Shown: positions 27,643 through 36,206, numbered from the stretch's first letter. The stretch is 64,000 nt of DNA from CAMLJR01 sp964500675 (GCA_964500675.1 CAZCNY010000001.1:310001-374000), one strand, 5' to 3'. Numbers and translations are program-made. The notes: generated by a model from the letters alone, not told the origin.

Positions 27643-27962
27643 ATCACCCCCCCTTACAGCAACATCAAAACGTTATCGAATATGACGCCGCGCCAAATAT
27701 GCGATCGCCCTTAGAGAAAGTTTATCTCACCATCACAGGCGCTTTACTAACAGGGTCAGTGTTGCACGACAGTGCCACTCAACAAGGACTGTCGAGCGAT
27801 GAAAAGATTTCGATTTCAGGCCATAAGCTCAAAAACAAAGGACGCAGAAAGACTTTGCCTGTAACATTTGCAGCTACAGGCACGGCAGCAGAAAATACTG
27901 AGGATCAGGGACCGTTTTCCAACAATCTCATGCTGCAGCAATTCACTGGGATCAAGCCCGAA
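27643..27962. other. 320-bp divergent region, hydrolase/TetR
   Basis: This lies between the hydrolase start and the chosen start of the TetR gene. The plus strand stays open in the TetR frame through nearly all of it, giving an unstructured low-quality extension that I do not believe is translated. It should hold both promoters. No palindrome of note was seen. Confidence 0.45.
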
Positions 27963-28631
27963 ATGCCATCAAACAGCACGCGCAAGAAAACATCGGCCAC
28001 ACTTCAACAAGACTCGACAAAAGTGGCACAACGTCGCCGGTATAACAGCCCGGTACGCAAGCAACAAACCGCTGAAACAAAAGAGCGCATAATTTCGGCT
28101 GGCGCCGAACTCGTACACAATCTCCCTGCATGGGATTGGACTAATATCACGGCTCGCGCCGTGGGCGAACGCGCCGGTATTAGCGAACGCACCGTGCATC
28201 GCTACTTTCCGACTGAGCGCCAACTACGCGACGCTGTAATTCAACGCATGGTTCAAGAGGCCGGAGTTTCCTTGGGCGAGTTAACGCTCGACGGCTTCGC
28301 CAACATAACCCAAATCATGTTCAGCTATTTGATGTCGTTTGCCGCTAAACCACTTACCGCACCAGTCATGGATGCATCACTTGCGACCATGGACAAGGTC
28401 CGCTGCGACGCACTGCGCAACGCGGTTGCAAAGGCAACCCCCGGATGGTCTGATCACGACCGAGACAATGCCGCCGCCGTGCTTGATATCTTTTGGAACC
28501 TGCCTCCCTACGAGCGCCTGATTCAGATTTGGGGCTTTGATGCCGAACGTGCAGTTGGCCTTATAACTTGGCTAATTGACCTGACCAAGGAAACCTTTAA
28601 GCGAGGTCAAAAACCTAATACAAACTCGTAG
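27963..28631 (+). CDS. TetR/AcrR-family regulator with long basic N-terminus
   Basis: A 222-residue TetR protein read from the ATG at 27963. A basic, Ser/Thr/Gln-rich tail of about 50 residues precedes the helix-turn-helix (NITARAVGERAGISERTVHRYFP). The frame is open 109 codons further upstream, so the start is uncertain, and 27930 is another Met. The C-terminal domain ends with GLITWLIDLTKETFKRG. It is divergent from the hydrolase, its likely target. Confidence 0.78.
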   Translation: MPSNSTRKKTSATLQQDSTKVAQRRRYNSPVRKQQTAETKERIISAGAELVHNLPAWDWTNITARAVGERAGISERTVHRYFPTERQLRDAVIQRMVQEAGVSLGELTLDGFANITQIMFSYLMSFAAKPLTAPVMDASLATMDKVRCDALRNAVAKATPGWSDHDRDNAAAVLDIFWNLPPYERLIQIWGFDAERAVGLITWLIDLTKETFKRGQKPNTNS

Positions 28632-28756
28632 AACACCAAGCTAATTTATAAGAAAATGCAAAAACATGACAAAAAGGCAATCCGCAAGCAAACACACGAA
28701 TCGCCTTGGTGACTATAACAACCACCCAACCTACGAGGTTCGTACAATAACAACAC

Positions 28757-28777
28757 CCCCTCCACAGTGTGGAGGGG
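28757..28777. terminator. hairpin between convergent TetR and VPLPA-CTERM genes
   Basis: CCCCTCCAC and GTGGAGGGG form a perfect 9-bp stem with an AGT loop, 14 bp past the stop of the minus-strand gene at 28791. The T-run is poor on both strands, so it is a probable but imperfect terminator. Confidence 0.55.
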
Positions 28778-28790
28778 ATGTACAACTAAC

Positions 28791-29348
28791 TTAGCCCTTT
28801 ACACGACGACGAGCGGTACCCGCCAAACCCAATAGGCCAGAGCCAAACAGCCATGCCGCAGCGGGAACTGGCACAGAAGGAGGAGGGGTCGTATCAGTAA
28901 GTGTTGGTGCAAAGGTGGGTGAACCGAAGCTTGGCGTGGTGACAACCCAATTTTGCAGACCCGCCACAATGGGGCCGCCAGCATTGATGGGACCATTAAA
29001 ATTCGGGCCGACACCACCGCAAGCGATCCCATTACCTACACAATTTGTAGCAACAGCGAGATTGCCCAAGCCAGTAGTAGCATTAAGCGTGAAGGTCTGG
29101 TCAAAAGTGATAGTACCAAAACCCATTCCCGTCAGATTAGCCGAAAGACTCCAAGAACCCGCTCCAGCTGTGGAGTCGTAGGATCCAGCAGTAACTGTCA
29201 TGGGAACCGTTAATGGACTGCCGAAAATGGTAGCGGTAACACCAAAAGATCCGCTAATGTCATATGTGGCAGCACTGGCCTGACCGGCAACAGCAGCAAG
29301 AATAACAGCGGAAGTTAAAGTTGCTAATTTAGTTTTGATCATGCTCAT
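28791..29348 (-). CDS. exported VPLPA/PEP-CTERM sorting-signal protein
   Basis: A 185-residue exported protein of unknown function. It has an N-terminal signal peptide (LATLTSAVILAAVAGQASA), a Gly/Thr/Asn-rich beta region, and a C-terminal sorting signal VPVPAAAWLFGSGLLGLAG followed by basic TARRRVKG. This tripartite end matches the PEP-CTERM/VPLPA-CTERM class handled by an exosortase, normally tied to exopolysaccharide. GAGG at suitable spacing supports the ATG at 29348. Two cysteines flank a short loop (NCVGNGIACGG). No exosortase is in the window, so the system must be elsewhere. It is unrelated to its catabolic neighbours. Confidence 0.85.
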   Translation of the reverse strand: MSMIKTKLATLTSAVILAAVAGQASAATYDISGSFGVTATIFGSPLTVPMTVTAGSYDSTAGAGSWSLSANLTGMGFGTITFDQTFTLNATTGLGNLAVATNCVGNGIACGGVGPNFNGPINAGGPIVAGLQNWVVTTPSFGSPTFAPTLTDTTPPPSVPVPAAAWLFGSGLLGLAGTARRRVKG

Positions 29349-29722
29349 GACGTATATCCTCAAAATAATTATCGTTAGTTAATACAACCGTAGGTACTTA
29401 CAGCTTCGGAGTGGGGTAGGTCATCCTGACCCGTTCCGACTCATGCGGCTAAGCCGCTAAATGAGCGCATCCAGCGCCCACTATTTGCTCGACACCTTTC
29501 GATACCAAGCCAATTGCTCGCTGATCAAACCCTGTGAAATAAGAGGGCTCCACGAAATCATTTTTCACTTTACCGGTCATGTTGTTGCCAATAGCGGAAC
29601 ACAAAAACTTTAACTTGGGCTTCATTGGCCTAGCGATCTGATCGGCTCAAGAAATACCCACTATTTTCAAACTTGATTTTTTCGACTTATATGGTTGCAC
29701 CCTCACACCTCGGCACCCACAA

Positions 29723-29815
29723 ATTGATGTCTGTATAAAGACATCAATAAATTTATGTCTGCACGATGCCATCAATTAAGAGTGATGTCAAGCAAATTTA
29801 TGTCTATATAATGAC
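29723..29815. promoter_or_regulatory. AT-rich operator-like cluster with ATGTC repeats
   Basis: A perfect 10-bp inverted repeat, ATTGATGTCT and AGACATCAAT with a 6-base spacer, occupies 29723-29748. ATGTC recurs at 29728, 29756, 29786 and 29801. TGTC-N8-GACA at 29800 is a degenerate second palindrome. This looks like a multi-site regulator binding region about 375 bp upstream of the VPLPA-CTERM gene. Confidence 0.4.
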
Positions 29816-29933
29816 ACTAATTAAACGGGACCGACTGAACGGTTAAGAGGCTAGAATCGAAACAACACGTCAGCGATCGGCGGATCTCGCCAAGCCAGTA
29901 GAAATTATTTTCCGCGCGCTAATCGCAAAAAAT

Positions 29934-29962
29934 AAAGCCCAGCGCATAGCGCCAGGCTTTTT
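29934..29962 (-). terminator. intrinsic terminator downstream of the amidohydrolase operon
   Basis: AAAGCC/GGCTTT and GCGC/GCGC pair around an ATA loop. On the minus strand the stem runs into GGCTTTATTTTTT. It is about 110 bp beyond the amidohydrolase stop. Confidence 0.65.
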
Positions 29963-30034
29963 GAGTGACGGCTGGATTTGAGATACTTCCACGCTTACTC
30001 AAGCCCGGCCCAAACCCGTGAAAATAGCGGAGAG

Positions 30035-30062
30035 TCACGCGGAGGCCAAGCCCTCCGCGTGA
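30035..30062 (-). other. perfect 11-bp GC-rich hairpin after the amidohydrolase
   Basis: TCACGCGGAGG and CCTCCGCGTGA pair fully around CCAAGC, ending 10 bp past the stop codon of the amidohydrolase. It lacks an immediate T-run on the minus strand. It may stabilise the mRNA 3' end or act together with the terminator at 29934. Confidence 0.6.
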
Positions 30063-30071
30063 GTTGAGGCA

Positions 30072-31385
30072 TTAACTCGCTTTGGCGTGGTGGGCAAACA
30101 TCTTGAACAAATCGCCCGACGTAATCGGGCGCGGATCACCTTCCAGCGGCTTGAAGCCACCTGCGGAAATCGGCGTGGTATCAACGCCATCTGCTTTTGC
30201 CTTGGCTCGCAGCGCACCCACTGTCAACTCTTCACGCTTGTGATGCTTGAATATGTCGAAGTTGTAATAGCGCATCGCATTAAGGTGAGTGATCTTGTTA
30301 ATTTGTTCGGATGTTAGGTGACCAACCGTCTCCCACAACCGTTCCGGAGCCGATGGCCACAAGGTGTCGGAGTGCGGGTAGTCAGTCTCGAAGACGACCA
30401 TGTTCTCATCGACGGCATCCAGATTCTTTAAGCCGAACTCGTCATCGATAAAACAGATCATGAAGTGCTTAAGGAAAACTTCGCTCGGCTTCTTGTTTTT
30501 GAAGGTGAGATTAGAGTGAGTCCAGAACTGGTGGCGAGAGTGACTGAAGTCAGCACGCTCCATAAAATAGGGGACCCACCCAATACCGCACTCTGACAAA
30601 CAGATCTTCATCGTCGGATAGCGGTTCAAGGCCTCGAGTTGCAGCCAGTCGGCCGCGCCGACGATACTCGATATCGGCATGGTTGTGATCCACGCTTCGA
30701 TCGGCGTTTCCGTTGAGGCGTGAACCTGCGGATTACCGGCGCCGATATGCAGACACATGGTCATATCGTGATCGGTGATCGCTTTCCATAGCGGCTCCCA
30801 GTACTCGTTGTGTACGCTAGGCAGACCTTGCTTAGTCGGGTTCTCATTGAGCGAAACTGCCGTACAGCCCTTGCTGGCAAGACGCTTGATTTCTTCAACA
30901 GTGGCTTTCATATCCCAAGTCGGCAACAGACCACACGGGATGAAACGGCCGGGATATGCGCCACACCATTCATCGACGTGCCAGTCGTTGTAAGCACGCA
31001 AATGCACCAGCGCTTTCTGTTTGTCCGGTGCCTGATGGAATTTGCCGCCATCGAAGCCAACACAGGTACCAAAATTAAGCGATGCAGCAATACCGTTGAC
31101 GTTCATGTCGTTGATACGCTCATGCACATCGTAAACGCCCTTGCGTAGTTGATCGAATGAAGTTGGTTCCATGCCGTACTCTTCCAATGGGCGACCAACC
31201 ACGGCGTTCAAGCCCACAGAGGGCATCTTGGTACCTTGGTATTCCCAGTAATCCTGGCCTTTCTCATTGGTACGCAGCTTGGGTGCGGTGGCGAGGTCTT
31301 CACCAGATAAGTGATTGTCGTACATATCAGGCGGCTCACTGATGTGATCATCGACGCTGATGAGCACCATATCGTTCATGTTCAT
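30072..31385 (-). CDS. amidohydrolase family 2 (ACMSD-like) metal-dependent hydrolase
   Basis: A 437-residue TIM-barrel hydrolase of the amidohydrolase-2 family. The N-terminal VDDHISEPPDMYD supplies the DxH-like metal site, LHIGAG a barrel histidine, and FETDYPHSD the conserved aspartate with its His-Ser. Relatives are decarboxylases (ACMSD, gamma-resorcylate) or C-C/C-N hydrolases. AAGGAGG stands directly upstream of the ATG. It closes the operon that starts with the [3Fe-4S] ferredoxin, 87 bp behind the DUF2889 gene. The reaction is unknown; a decarboxylation or ring-product hydrolysis is plausible. Confidence 0.85.
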   Translation of the reverse strand: MNMNDMVLISVDDHISEPPDMYDNHLSGEDLATAPKLRTNEKGQDYWEYQGTKMPSVGLNAVVGRPLEEYGMEPTSFDQLRKGVYDVHERINDMNVNGIAASLNFGTCVGFDGGKFHQAPDKQKALVHLRAYNDWHVDEWCGAYPGRFIPCGLLPTWDMKATVEEIKRLASKGCTAVSLNENPTKQGLPSVHNEYWEPLWKAITDHDMTMCLHIGAGNPQVHASTETPIEAWITTMPISSIVGAADWLQLEALNRYPTMKICLSECGIGWVPYFMERADFSHSRHQFWTHSNLTFKNKKPSEVFLKHFMICFIDDEFGLKNLDAVDENMVVFETDYPHSDTLWPSAPERLWETVGHLTSEQINKITHLNAMRYYNFDIFKHHKREELTVGALRAKAKADGVDTTPISAGGFKPLEGDPRPITSGDLFKMFAHHAKAS

Positions 31386-31472
31386 AAAATCCTCCTTACT
31401 GCGGTAGGCAACGTGATTAGAGTACTTGCGTGAAACTTGCCGTTAGAAAAACCTTACTACAACCCTCAGGTA

Positions 31473-32195
31473 TTATAAAGCGGGATTGTGCCGATCCAAT
31501 GGTTCGGCCGAACCATTGCTAAATTCGCGTATCTCGCCAATACGCTTGGCGACGACCGCCCGGTCGGGCTGGAACGTATAACAATTCGGCGGCATTTTGG
31601 TGGCATCAGATTGCCTTTCCATTGGAATGGTGCGCCCATTGGCGATCATCGTGCCCCATTGCAGCAATTTTGCCGCCCTCCGCTTTGCTGGATCGAGCGT
31701 ATCGGTCCAAATCCGCAGATTACCCAGTGTCAACCCTGCCACCTCGACAGGTTCAAGCAGCTCAAAATCGGCCTCGATCCAGCTCAGTACTGTCTCTGCA
31801 TTGCAGAGTAGCTCAGCGCGGCGCTTACCATTGATGGGGTCAGAAACCAAGATGTCGTATACCGTCGGCGCTTCGTCAAGTGCGTGCTCTGCTGCCAATA
31901 TGGTCAAATCGTGCAGATGCGTACAATTGATTTTTTTTTCACCCCTGATTGAAAAGTCCTTCAGCGCGACACCGGTAAACGTCTGCTTGAGCTGCTCGAC
32001 TGCTCCAGGACAAGTTGTCCACGGTGCGCGTCGCATCTCTGGTTCAATAGAGGTTGCAACCACGCCGTCGTGATAGACAATCACGCTCATGCAGTGAAAA
32101 TCATCCTCAACTTCGGTTTGCACTCGCCCCTGACCCGGGGTTACGCGGAAACGTCGGCGAAAACCCGGCAGTTGATCAAGATGAATAACAGACAC
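31473..32195 (-). CDS. DUF2889 protein
   Basis: A 240-residue protein that fits DUF2889. Recognisable segments are VEDDFHCMSVIVYHDG, APWTTCPGAVEQLKQTFTG, INCTHLHDLTILAAEHA and the W-rich ELLEPVEVAGLTLGNLRIW. The Thr-Cys-Pro-Gly and Asn-Cys-Thr-His motifs suggest a site built from two Cys and two His. No function is established for the family to my knowledge. It lies 9 bp behind the Ltp2-type aldolase gene, so it is probably part of the same pathway or complex. Confidence 0.85.
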   Translation of the reverse strand: MSVIHLDQLPGFRRRFRVTPGQGRVQTEVEDDFHCMSVIVYHDGVVATSIEPEMRRAPWTTCPGAVEQLKQTFTGVALKDFSIRGEKKINCTHLHDLTILAAEHALDEAPTVYDILVSDPINGKRRAELLCNAETVLSWIEADFELLEPVEVAGLTLGNLRIWTDTLDPAKRRAAKLLQWGTMIANGRTIPMERQSDATKMPPNCYTFQPDRAVVAKRIGEIREFSNGSAEPLDRHNPAL

Positions 32196-32204
32196 ACGAA
32201 ACCC

Positions 32205-33368
32205 TCAATCCCGGGTCAACAACAACGCCGTCGCCAGAGGTCCACCACCGGATGCCGCAACTGCCACCCGCGGATCACCGGCAATTTGACGCGCGCCGCC
32301 CACACCTCTCAGCTGCACAACGGCTTCGTGTGCAAAGCCGAAACCATGCAGACGACCCGCGCCAAGCTGGCCACCGAACGTATTAAGCGGCAACTCGCCG
32401 TCGAGCGCGATGCGCTCCCCGCCCTCAATAAAGCGTCCACCTTCGCCGACCTCGCAGAAACCGAGCGATTCAAGCCACGCCACCGCCTGAAAACTGAAGC
32501 CATCGTACAACTGCGCAGTATCAACATCCGAAGGCTTATAATCGGTTCTTTTCCAAAGATCTTCACCCGTGGGGTAGCAGGCCATCCACTCGGCTTGATC
32601 CCAACTGTGACGCTCTACGCTGCCGGCCATCGCAGCGATACGAATCGGCGTGCATTTCACTTCATCAAGCGCATCGCCCGCCGATACGATCAGCACCGTA
32701 GAGGCATCGCTGTAGCGATCACAATCGAACAAGCACAGCGGTGAGGTAATCATGCGCGCGGACATGTATTCGTCCATGGTCAACGGTTCGCGTACAAGCG
32801 CACGCGGATTGAGCAAAGCGTGCTTGCGATCGGTCAACGCAATTTGCGCCAGCTGCTCGCGCGTCATACCGTACTTTTTAACATGCCGCATAGCGTATTG
32901 CGCGGTCCAGGTCGCCGCCGAAATGGCGTAGAACGGAGCGAACCATTGTGAGCCGCCATCCACTCGATCACGCCGGGGCACCGGGTACTCCTCCGGTCGC
33001 GCCATCGCCGCCGCTTCATAGACAGTGCGATAGCAAATCACATGACGCGCCTGGCCGGTACGGACCGCCATGGCAGCGGCCACCACCGCACCTAACTGTG
33101 AGGTAATTTCACCGCCACCGGCATACCAAGTTGCACGAATACCGAGCGCATCGATCAATTCATCGGCACCCACCGGAGAAAAGCCGAGCATTTGCGGTAC
33201 CCGTCCCGGGTAGGTAGAAACACCGTCGATCTGATCTATTGTCAGACCCGCCTCATCCAACGCCTCTTTTACTGCATCGAGCGTCAACAATAACGGATGG
33301 CGCGTCAGCTTCATGCCGATCTGAGACTGGCCAATACCTGTAATGTAAGCTTCATTTTTTGCGGCCAT
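32205..33368 (-). CDS. thiolase-fold SCP-x/Ltp2-type protein, likely aldolase
   Basis: A 387-residue protein of the lipid-transfer/SCP-x thiolase branch. The position of the thiolase nucleophile has no cysteine (WYAGGGEITSQLGAVV). The C-terminal part has QLYDGFSFQAVAWLESLG and GGQLGAGRLHGFGFAHEAV, typical of Ltp2-like proteins in which tyrosines replace Cys/His chemistry. Ltp2 cleaves steroid side-chain beta-hydroxy CoA esters by a retro-aldol reaction and requires a DUF35 partner. Such a partner is encoded 2 bp upstream. Aldolase function is therefore inferred with fair confidence; the substrate is not. Confidence 0.88.
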   Translation of the reverse strand: MAAKNEAYITGIGQSQIGMKLTRHPLLLTLDAVKEALDEAGLTIDQIDGVSTYPGRVPQMLGFSPVGADELIDALGIRATWYAGGGEITSQLGAVVAAAMAVRTGQARHVICYRTVYEAAAMARPEEYPVPRRDRVDGGSQWFAPFYAISAATWTAQYAMRHVKKYGMTREQLAQIALTDRKHALLNPRALVREPLTMDEYMSARMITSPLCLFDCDRYSDASTVLIVSAGDALDEVKCTPIRIAAMAGSVERHSWDQAEWMACYPTGEDLWKRTDYKPSDVDTAQLYDGFSFQAVAWLESLGFCEVGEGGRFIEGGERIALDGELPLNTFGGQLGAGRLHGFGFAHEAVVQLRGVGGARQIAGDPRVAVAASGGGPLATALLLTRD

Positions 33369-33370
33369 CG

Positions 33371-33775
33371 TTACGCAATCTTCTCAAACAGTGGCAGATA
33401 CACATCATCGTGCTGCTCGAACTTCACGCGGACGCGATCACCAATATCAACCTCATCGACCGGGCAGCCGACGATATTTGTCGTCAAATAAACGCCTGGC
33501 ACGCCGTCGAGTGCGACACGGGCAATGACGTACGGAACCTCCGCAGCCGGATGCCACTTCTGGAAATTCACCGTGAAGGTATCGACGACGCCAGTACCAG
33601 CGATCGGTTGCGGCGCCACATTCTCCGACAAACAGTTTCTACACACCGGACGCGGCGGATGGATGAACGTCTGGCAATCCTGGCAGCGCAGTATGCGCAG
33701 TTCGCCAACTGCGCCTCCGGTCCAGAAAGGACGGTTGTCGGCATCAAGCCGCGGCAAAGGACGTGGGGAAGCCAT
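33371..33775 (-). CDS. DUF35 OB-fold protein with zinc ribbon
   Basis: A 134-residue protein: a rubredoxin-like zinc ribbon with Cys31, Cys34, Cys45 and Cys48, then an OB fold (residues about 55-134, GTGVVDTFTVNFQKW to VRVKFEQ). DUF35 proteins pair with thiolase-fold enzymes; in steroid degraders the ChsH2 DUF35 domain is essential for Ltp2 aldolase activity. The gene is 2 bp from the Ltp2-like gene and 5 bp behind the P450, so the proteins are made together. Here DUF35 is free rather than fused to MaoC. Confidence 0.9.
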   Translation of the reverse strand: MASPRPLPRLDADNRPFWTGGAVGELRILRCQDCQTFIHPPRPVCRNCLSENVAPQPIAGTGVVDTFTVNFQKWHPAAEVPYVIARVALDGVPGVYLTTNIVGCPVDEVDIGDRVRVKFEQHDDVYLPLFEKIA

Positions 33776-33780
33776 TTCGA

Positions 33781-35031
33781 TTACCAGATCAGATGAAGTG
33801 TTTCAGGGCCGATCACGTGACCGCCGTGAAAAGTTGGCGGATTTGCCGGGTCGATTCGGAATTGCGGTACGCGTTTGAGGAACTCTTCGTAGCAAATTTG
33901 CAGCTCAACACGCGCCAAGTGAGAACCGAGGCAGCGGTGCGGCCCCGCGTTGAACGCGATGTGAGCTTTGCTCTCGCGGTTCAGATCAAATTTATCGGGG
34001 TTAGGAAACTCTTTCGCATCGAGATCGGCACCTGCAAGGAGCAACAACACCATATCGTTCTCCTTCATCTGCACACCTTCAAAGACGAGATCTTTCGCCA
34101 CTCGGCGCGGCGGCACCGTAAATGTGTAGCGGCGCAGCAGTTCTTCAGTCGCCTCGCCGATGAGTTCCGGATGTGTGCGCAATTCAGTTTGCATCGCCTG
34201 ATCCTCGGCGAGATGGCGCAGACCATGGCCCATGCCATTCATGACGGTATCCAAGCCAGCGATAAACAACAGCACACCGAAGTTCTCCATGTCCTCCATG
34301 GTGGTCGGTTTGCCGTCGATTTCTATCTTCCACAACATGCTGATAATGTCATCGCGCGGATTGTCGCGACGATCGACCACCACATCGCGCATGATCGCAG
34401 CGACCCTTTGCAATCGCACCATCCCTGCCCTCGCATCACCGGTATCGATCTGCGACATATGCTCATGGACCAGAGCTCGATATTCCGGCATTCGCTCGAG
34501 CGGCAGCCCCAACATTTTGAGAAAAACTTTTACCGGAAGCGGCTCAGCGATTTCAGACATAAACTCGCAGTGCCGCTTGCCAACGATGCTATCGATCAAG
34601 TCGGCGGCCAATGTGCGGATACTCGTTTTGAGCCCCTCGATCGTCTTCGGGGAGAAGACGCGCTGCAACGGCATGCGGTATTTGGCGTGATCGGGCGGAT
34701 CGAGAATGATCGGGATCGGCATGGGAATATGCGGCGCGCCCGGCGGCAACTGCGCCAGCATCGCTTTTATATGGGCCTGTGGAACAATCTCGTTCGAGAA
34801 AGATTCGGTATCACGCGCCGCATTGAAATTCGCAGCATGACTCAAAAAAATCCACTGCCCACCACAGCGCGGCGTCCAGAAAATAGGCGGCGCGCTCTTC
34901 ATTAAATCGAGAATCCGTTTGTGCGGATCTGCAAGTAGCGCAGGATCAGCAAATATGTCGAAGTCATACACGACCGAATCCGGAATATGCGCCGGTTTCG
35001 GTACTGCTGGACTGAGTGCCACTTGGCTCAT
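33781..35031 (-). CDS. cytochrome P450 (operon with aldolase and ferredoxin)
   Basis: A 416-residue soluble bacterial P450. Heme-ligand Cys367 lies in FNAGPHRCLGSHLAR. The I-helix oxygen site is FIAGLDTVMNG, and the ExxR pair is in EELLRRYTF. An HxxxR-type heme contact region is DPPDHAKYRMPLQ. It should hydroxylate a hydrophobic substrate. A [3Fe-4S] ferredoxin two genes upstream is its likely electron donor. Tight spacing to DUF35 (5 bp) ties the oxidation to side-chain cleavage. Confidence 0.93.
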   Translation of the reverse strand: MSQVALSPAVPKPAHIPDSVVYDFDIFADPALLADPHKRILDLMKSAPPIFWTPRCGGQWIFLSHAANFNAARDTESFSNEIVPQAHIKAMLAQLPPGAPHIPMPIPIILDPPDHAKYRMPLQRVFSPKTIEGLKTSIRTLAADLIDSIVGKRHCEFMSEIAEPLPVKVFLKMLGLPLERMPEYRALVHEHMSQIDTGDARAGMVRLQRVAAIMRDVVVDRRDNPRDDIISMLWKIEIDGKPTTMEDMENFGVLLFIAGLDTVMNGMGHGLRHLAEDQAMQTELRTHPELIGEATEELLRRYTFTVPPRRVAKDLVFEGVQMKENDMVLLLLAGADLDAKEFPNPDKFDLNRESKAHIAFNAGPHRCLGSHLARVELQICYEEFLKRVPQFRIDPANPPTFHGGHVIGPETLHLIW

Positions 35032-35117
35032 CAGAGCGCTCCTAGAAACTTTTCATGTATAGTCTGGCGCCACCGGCACCAATGCAAGAAACATCATGAG
35101 GGCGCACAAGCCCCGGT

Positions 35118-35936
35118 CTATCTTGCGCCGCTCATCATTTTGCCAAGATCGATCTGGCCTGTCGCCAAACCACCCATGAAACCGCCATCGACCGGTAGCA
35201 CTACGCCGTTGATGAAACCTGCGGGAGTGCTGTTGAGAAGAATCAGCGCATGCGCCTGCTCTTCCGGGGTCGAACGACGACCGGTGGGCAGCGTGAACGC
35301 ATCAAGCACCGCCATCGGCGTCGCGGACTCGAAACTCTTCATCATTGGGGTCTGGGTAGGACTTGGCAGCGTGCAGTTGATGCGAATACCTTGTTTGATG
35401 AGGCGCTGTGACGACAGCATCGTCCAGACAATGATCGCCTCTTTGGACAAGGTGTAGCCGTCCTTAACGTGACTCTCCAAATTGTCCTCGCACCATTTAA
35501 TCGTATCTTCGTAATTGCTCTTGGAGATCAACTCCATCAATACCGGCATGCGACGGCTCCAGCCAAGACCGCCCGTCGAAGAAATGCTGGCAATGGCGCC
35601 TCCCTCTTTCATCAATGGAATTACGCCCTCGGTAACGCGACGTGTACCCGCGTAGTTAACCTTCATCACATCGAGGGGTCCGGCAGTTTGCGGCAAACCC
35701 GCACAGTTGAACAATGCATCAACTTTGCCGCCGATTTTCGAAATCGCAGCATCGATCGCAGCGGGGTCGCGCAAATCAACCTGATTGAACGAAGCGAGAT
35801 TGAGTTTGCTTTCCTTATAATCGATGCCGTGCACTTCCGCACCGAGCTCAACCAATATACGGGCAGTCGCCTCACCCATGCCTGAAAAGCAACCGCTGAC
35901 GATGACGCGCTTATTTTTATAACCCAAAAAATCCAT
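35118..35936 (-). CDS. SDR, 3-alpha-hydroxysteroid dehydrogenase/carbonyl reductase-like
   Basis: A 272-residue SDR. The cofactor loop SGCFSGMG is at 14-21, Asp39 (GIDYKES) suits NAD, and Tyr161/Lys165 (GYTLSKEA) with Ser119-Ser120 form the catalytic set. The long insertion before the active-site Tyr and the general pattern resemble Comamonas 3-alpha-HSD/carbonyl reductase. It probably interconverts a secondary alcohol and ketone. GAGGG precedes the ATG. It lies between the ferredoxin and P450 genes of the same operon. Confidence 0.87.
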   Translation of the reverse strand: MDFLGYKNKRVIVSGCFSGMGEATARILVELGAEVHGIDYKESKLNLASFNQVDLRDPAAIDAAISKIGGKVDALFNCAGLPQTAGPLDVMKVNYAGTRRVTEGVIPLMKEGGAIASISSTGGLGWSRRMPVLMELISKSNYEDTIKWCEDNLESHVKDGYTLSKEAIIVWTMLSSQRLIKQGIRINCTLPSPTQTPMMKSFESATPMAVLDAFTLPTGRRSTPEEQAHALILLNSTPAGFINGVVLPVDGGFMGGLATGQIDLGKMMSGAR

Positions 35937-35996
35937 GACTAGCCCTCTTGAAAATTGGTTGACGCTTAATGTTCCAGCGATCAGAAGTAATAAATT

Positions 35997-36206
35997 CTAT
36001 TCCTTACCGGTGTCGCCCTCTTCGATGACAATAATTTTCTCCGGGCACGCACGCGCACCGCGACGCGCCAACTGTTCCATCCCCGGCGGAACATCAACCT
36101 CCTCTACCGCGATGTAACCATCTTCGTCCAACGGGAACAATTCGGGAGAAATTGCAGCGCACCGCGCATTGCCGACGCACGCCGATTTATTAATGCGGAT
36201 TTTCAT
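35997..36206 (-). CDS. [3Fe-4S] ferredoxin, P450-associated type
   Basis: A 69-residue ferredoxin with three cluster cysteines: Cys10, Cys16 (ACVGNARC) and Cys54 followed by Pro. The position between the first two cysteines usually filled by His, Asp or Cys is Asn13. This three-Cys pattern is that of small [3Fe-4S] ferredoxins encoded beside P450s in mycobacteria and other degraders. GAGAGA precedes the ATG. It is first in a seven-gene operon that includes a P450, its probable partner. Confidence 0.92.
   Translation of the reverse strand: MKIRINKSACVGNARCAAISPELFPLDEDGYIAVEEVDVPPGMEQLARRGARACPEKIIVIEEGDTGKE

Larger units (their letters stand above)
29349..30071. other. 723-bp intergenic region with hairpins and ATGTC repeats
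   Basis: No convincing gene lies here. From left to right it holds the leader of the VPLPA-CTERM gene with a stem-loop at 29440-29465 (CTCAT/ATGAG around GCGGCT/AGCCGC), an AT-rich tract with a perfect inverted repeat and spaced ATGTC elements at 29723-29815, a terminator at 29934, and a strong GC hairpin at 30035. The AT-rich middle differs in composition from the coding parts of the window. Confidence 0.6.

Noticed and set aside
27636..27962. N-terminal extension of the TetR protein by 109 residues
   Set aside because: The extension is low-complexity and overlaps the hydrolase start; a TetR domain normally begins near the protein start.
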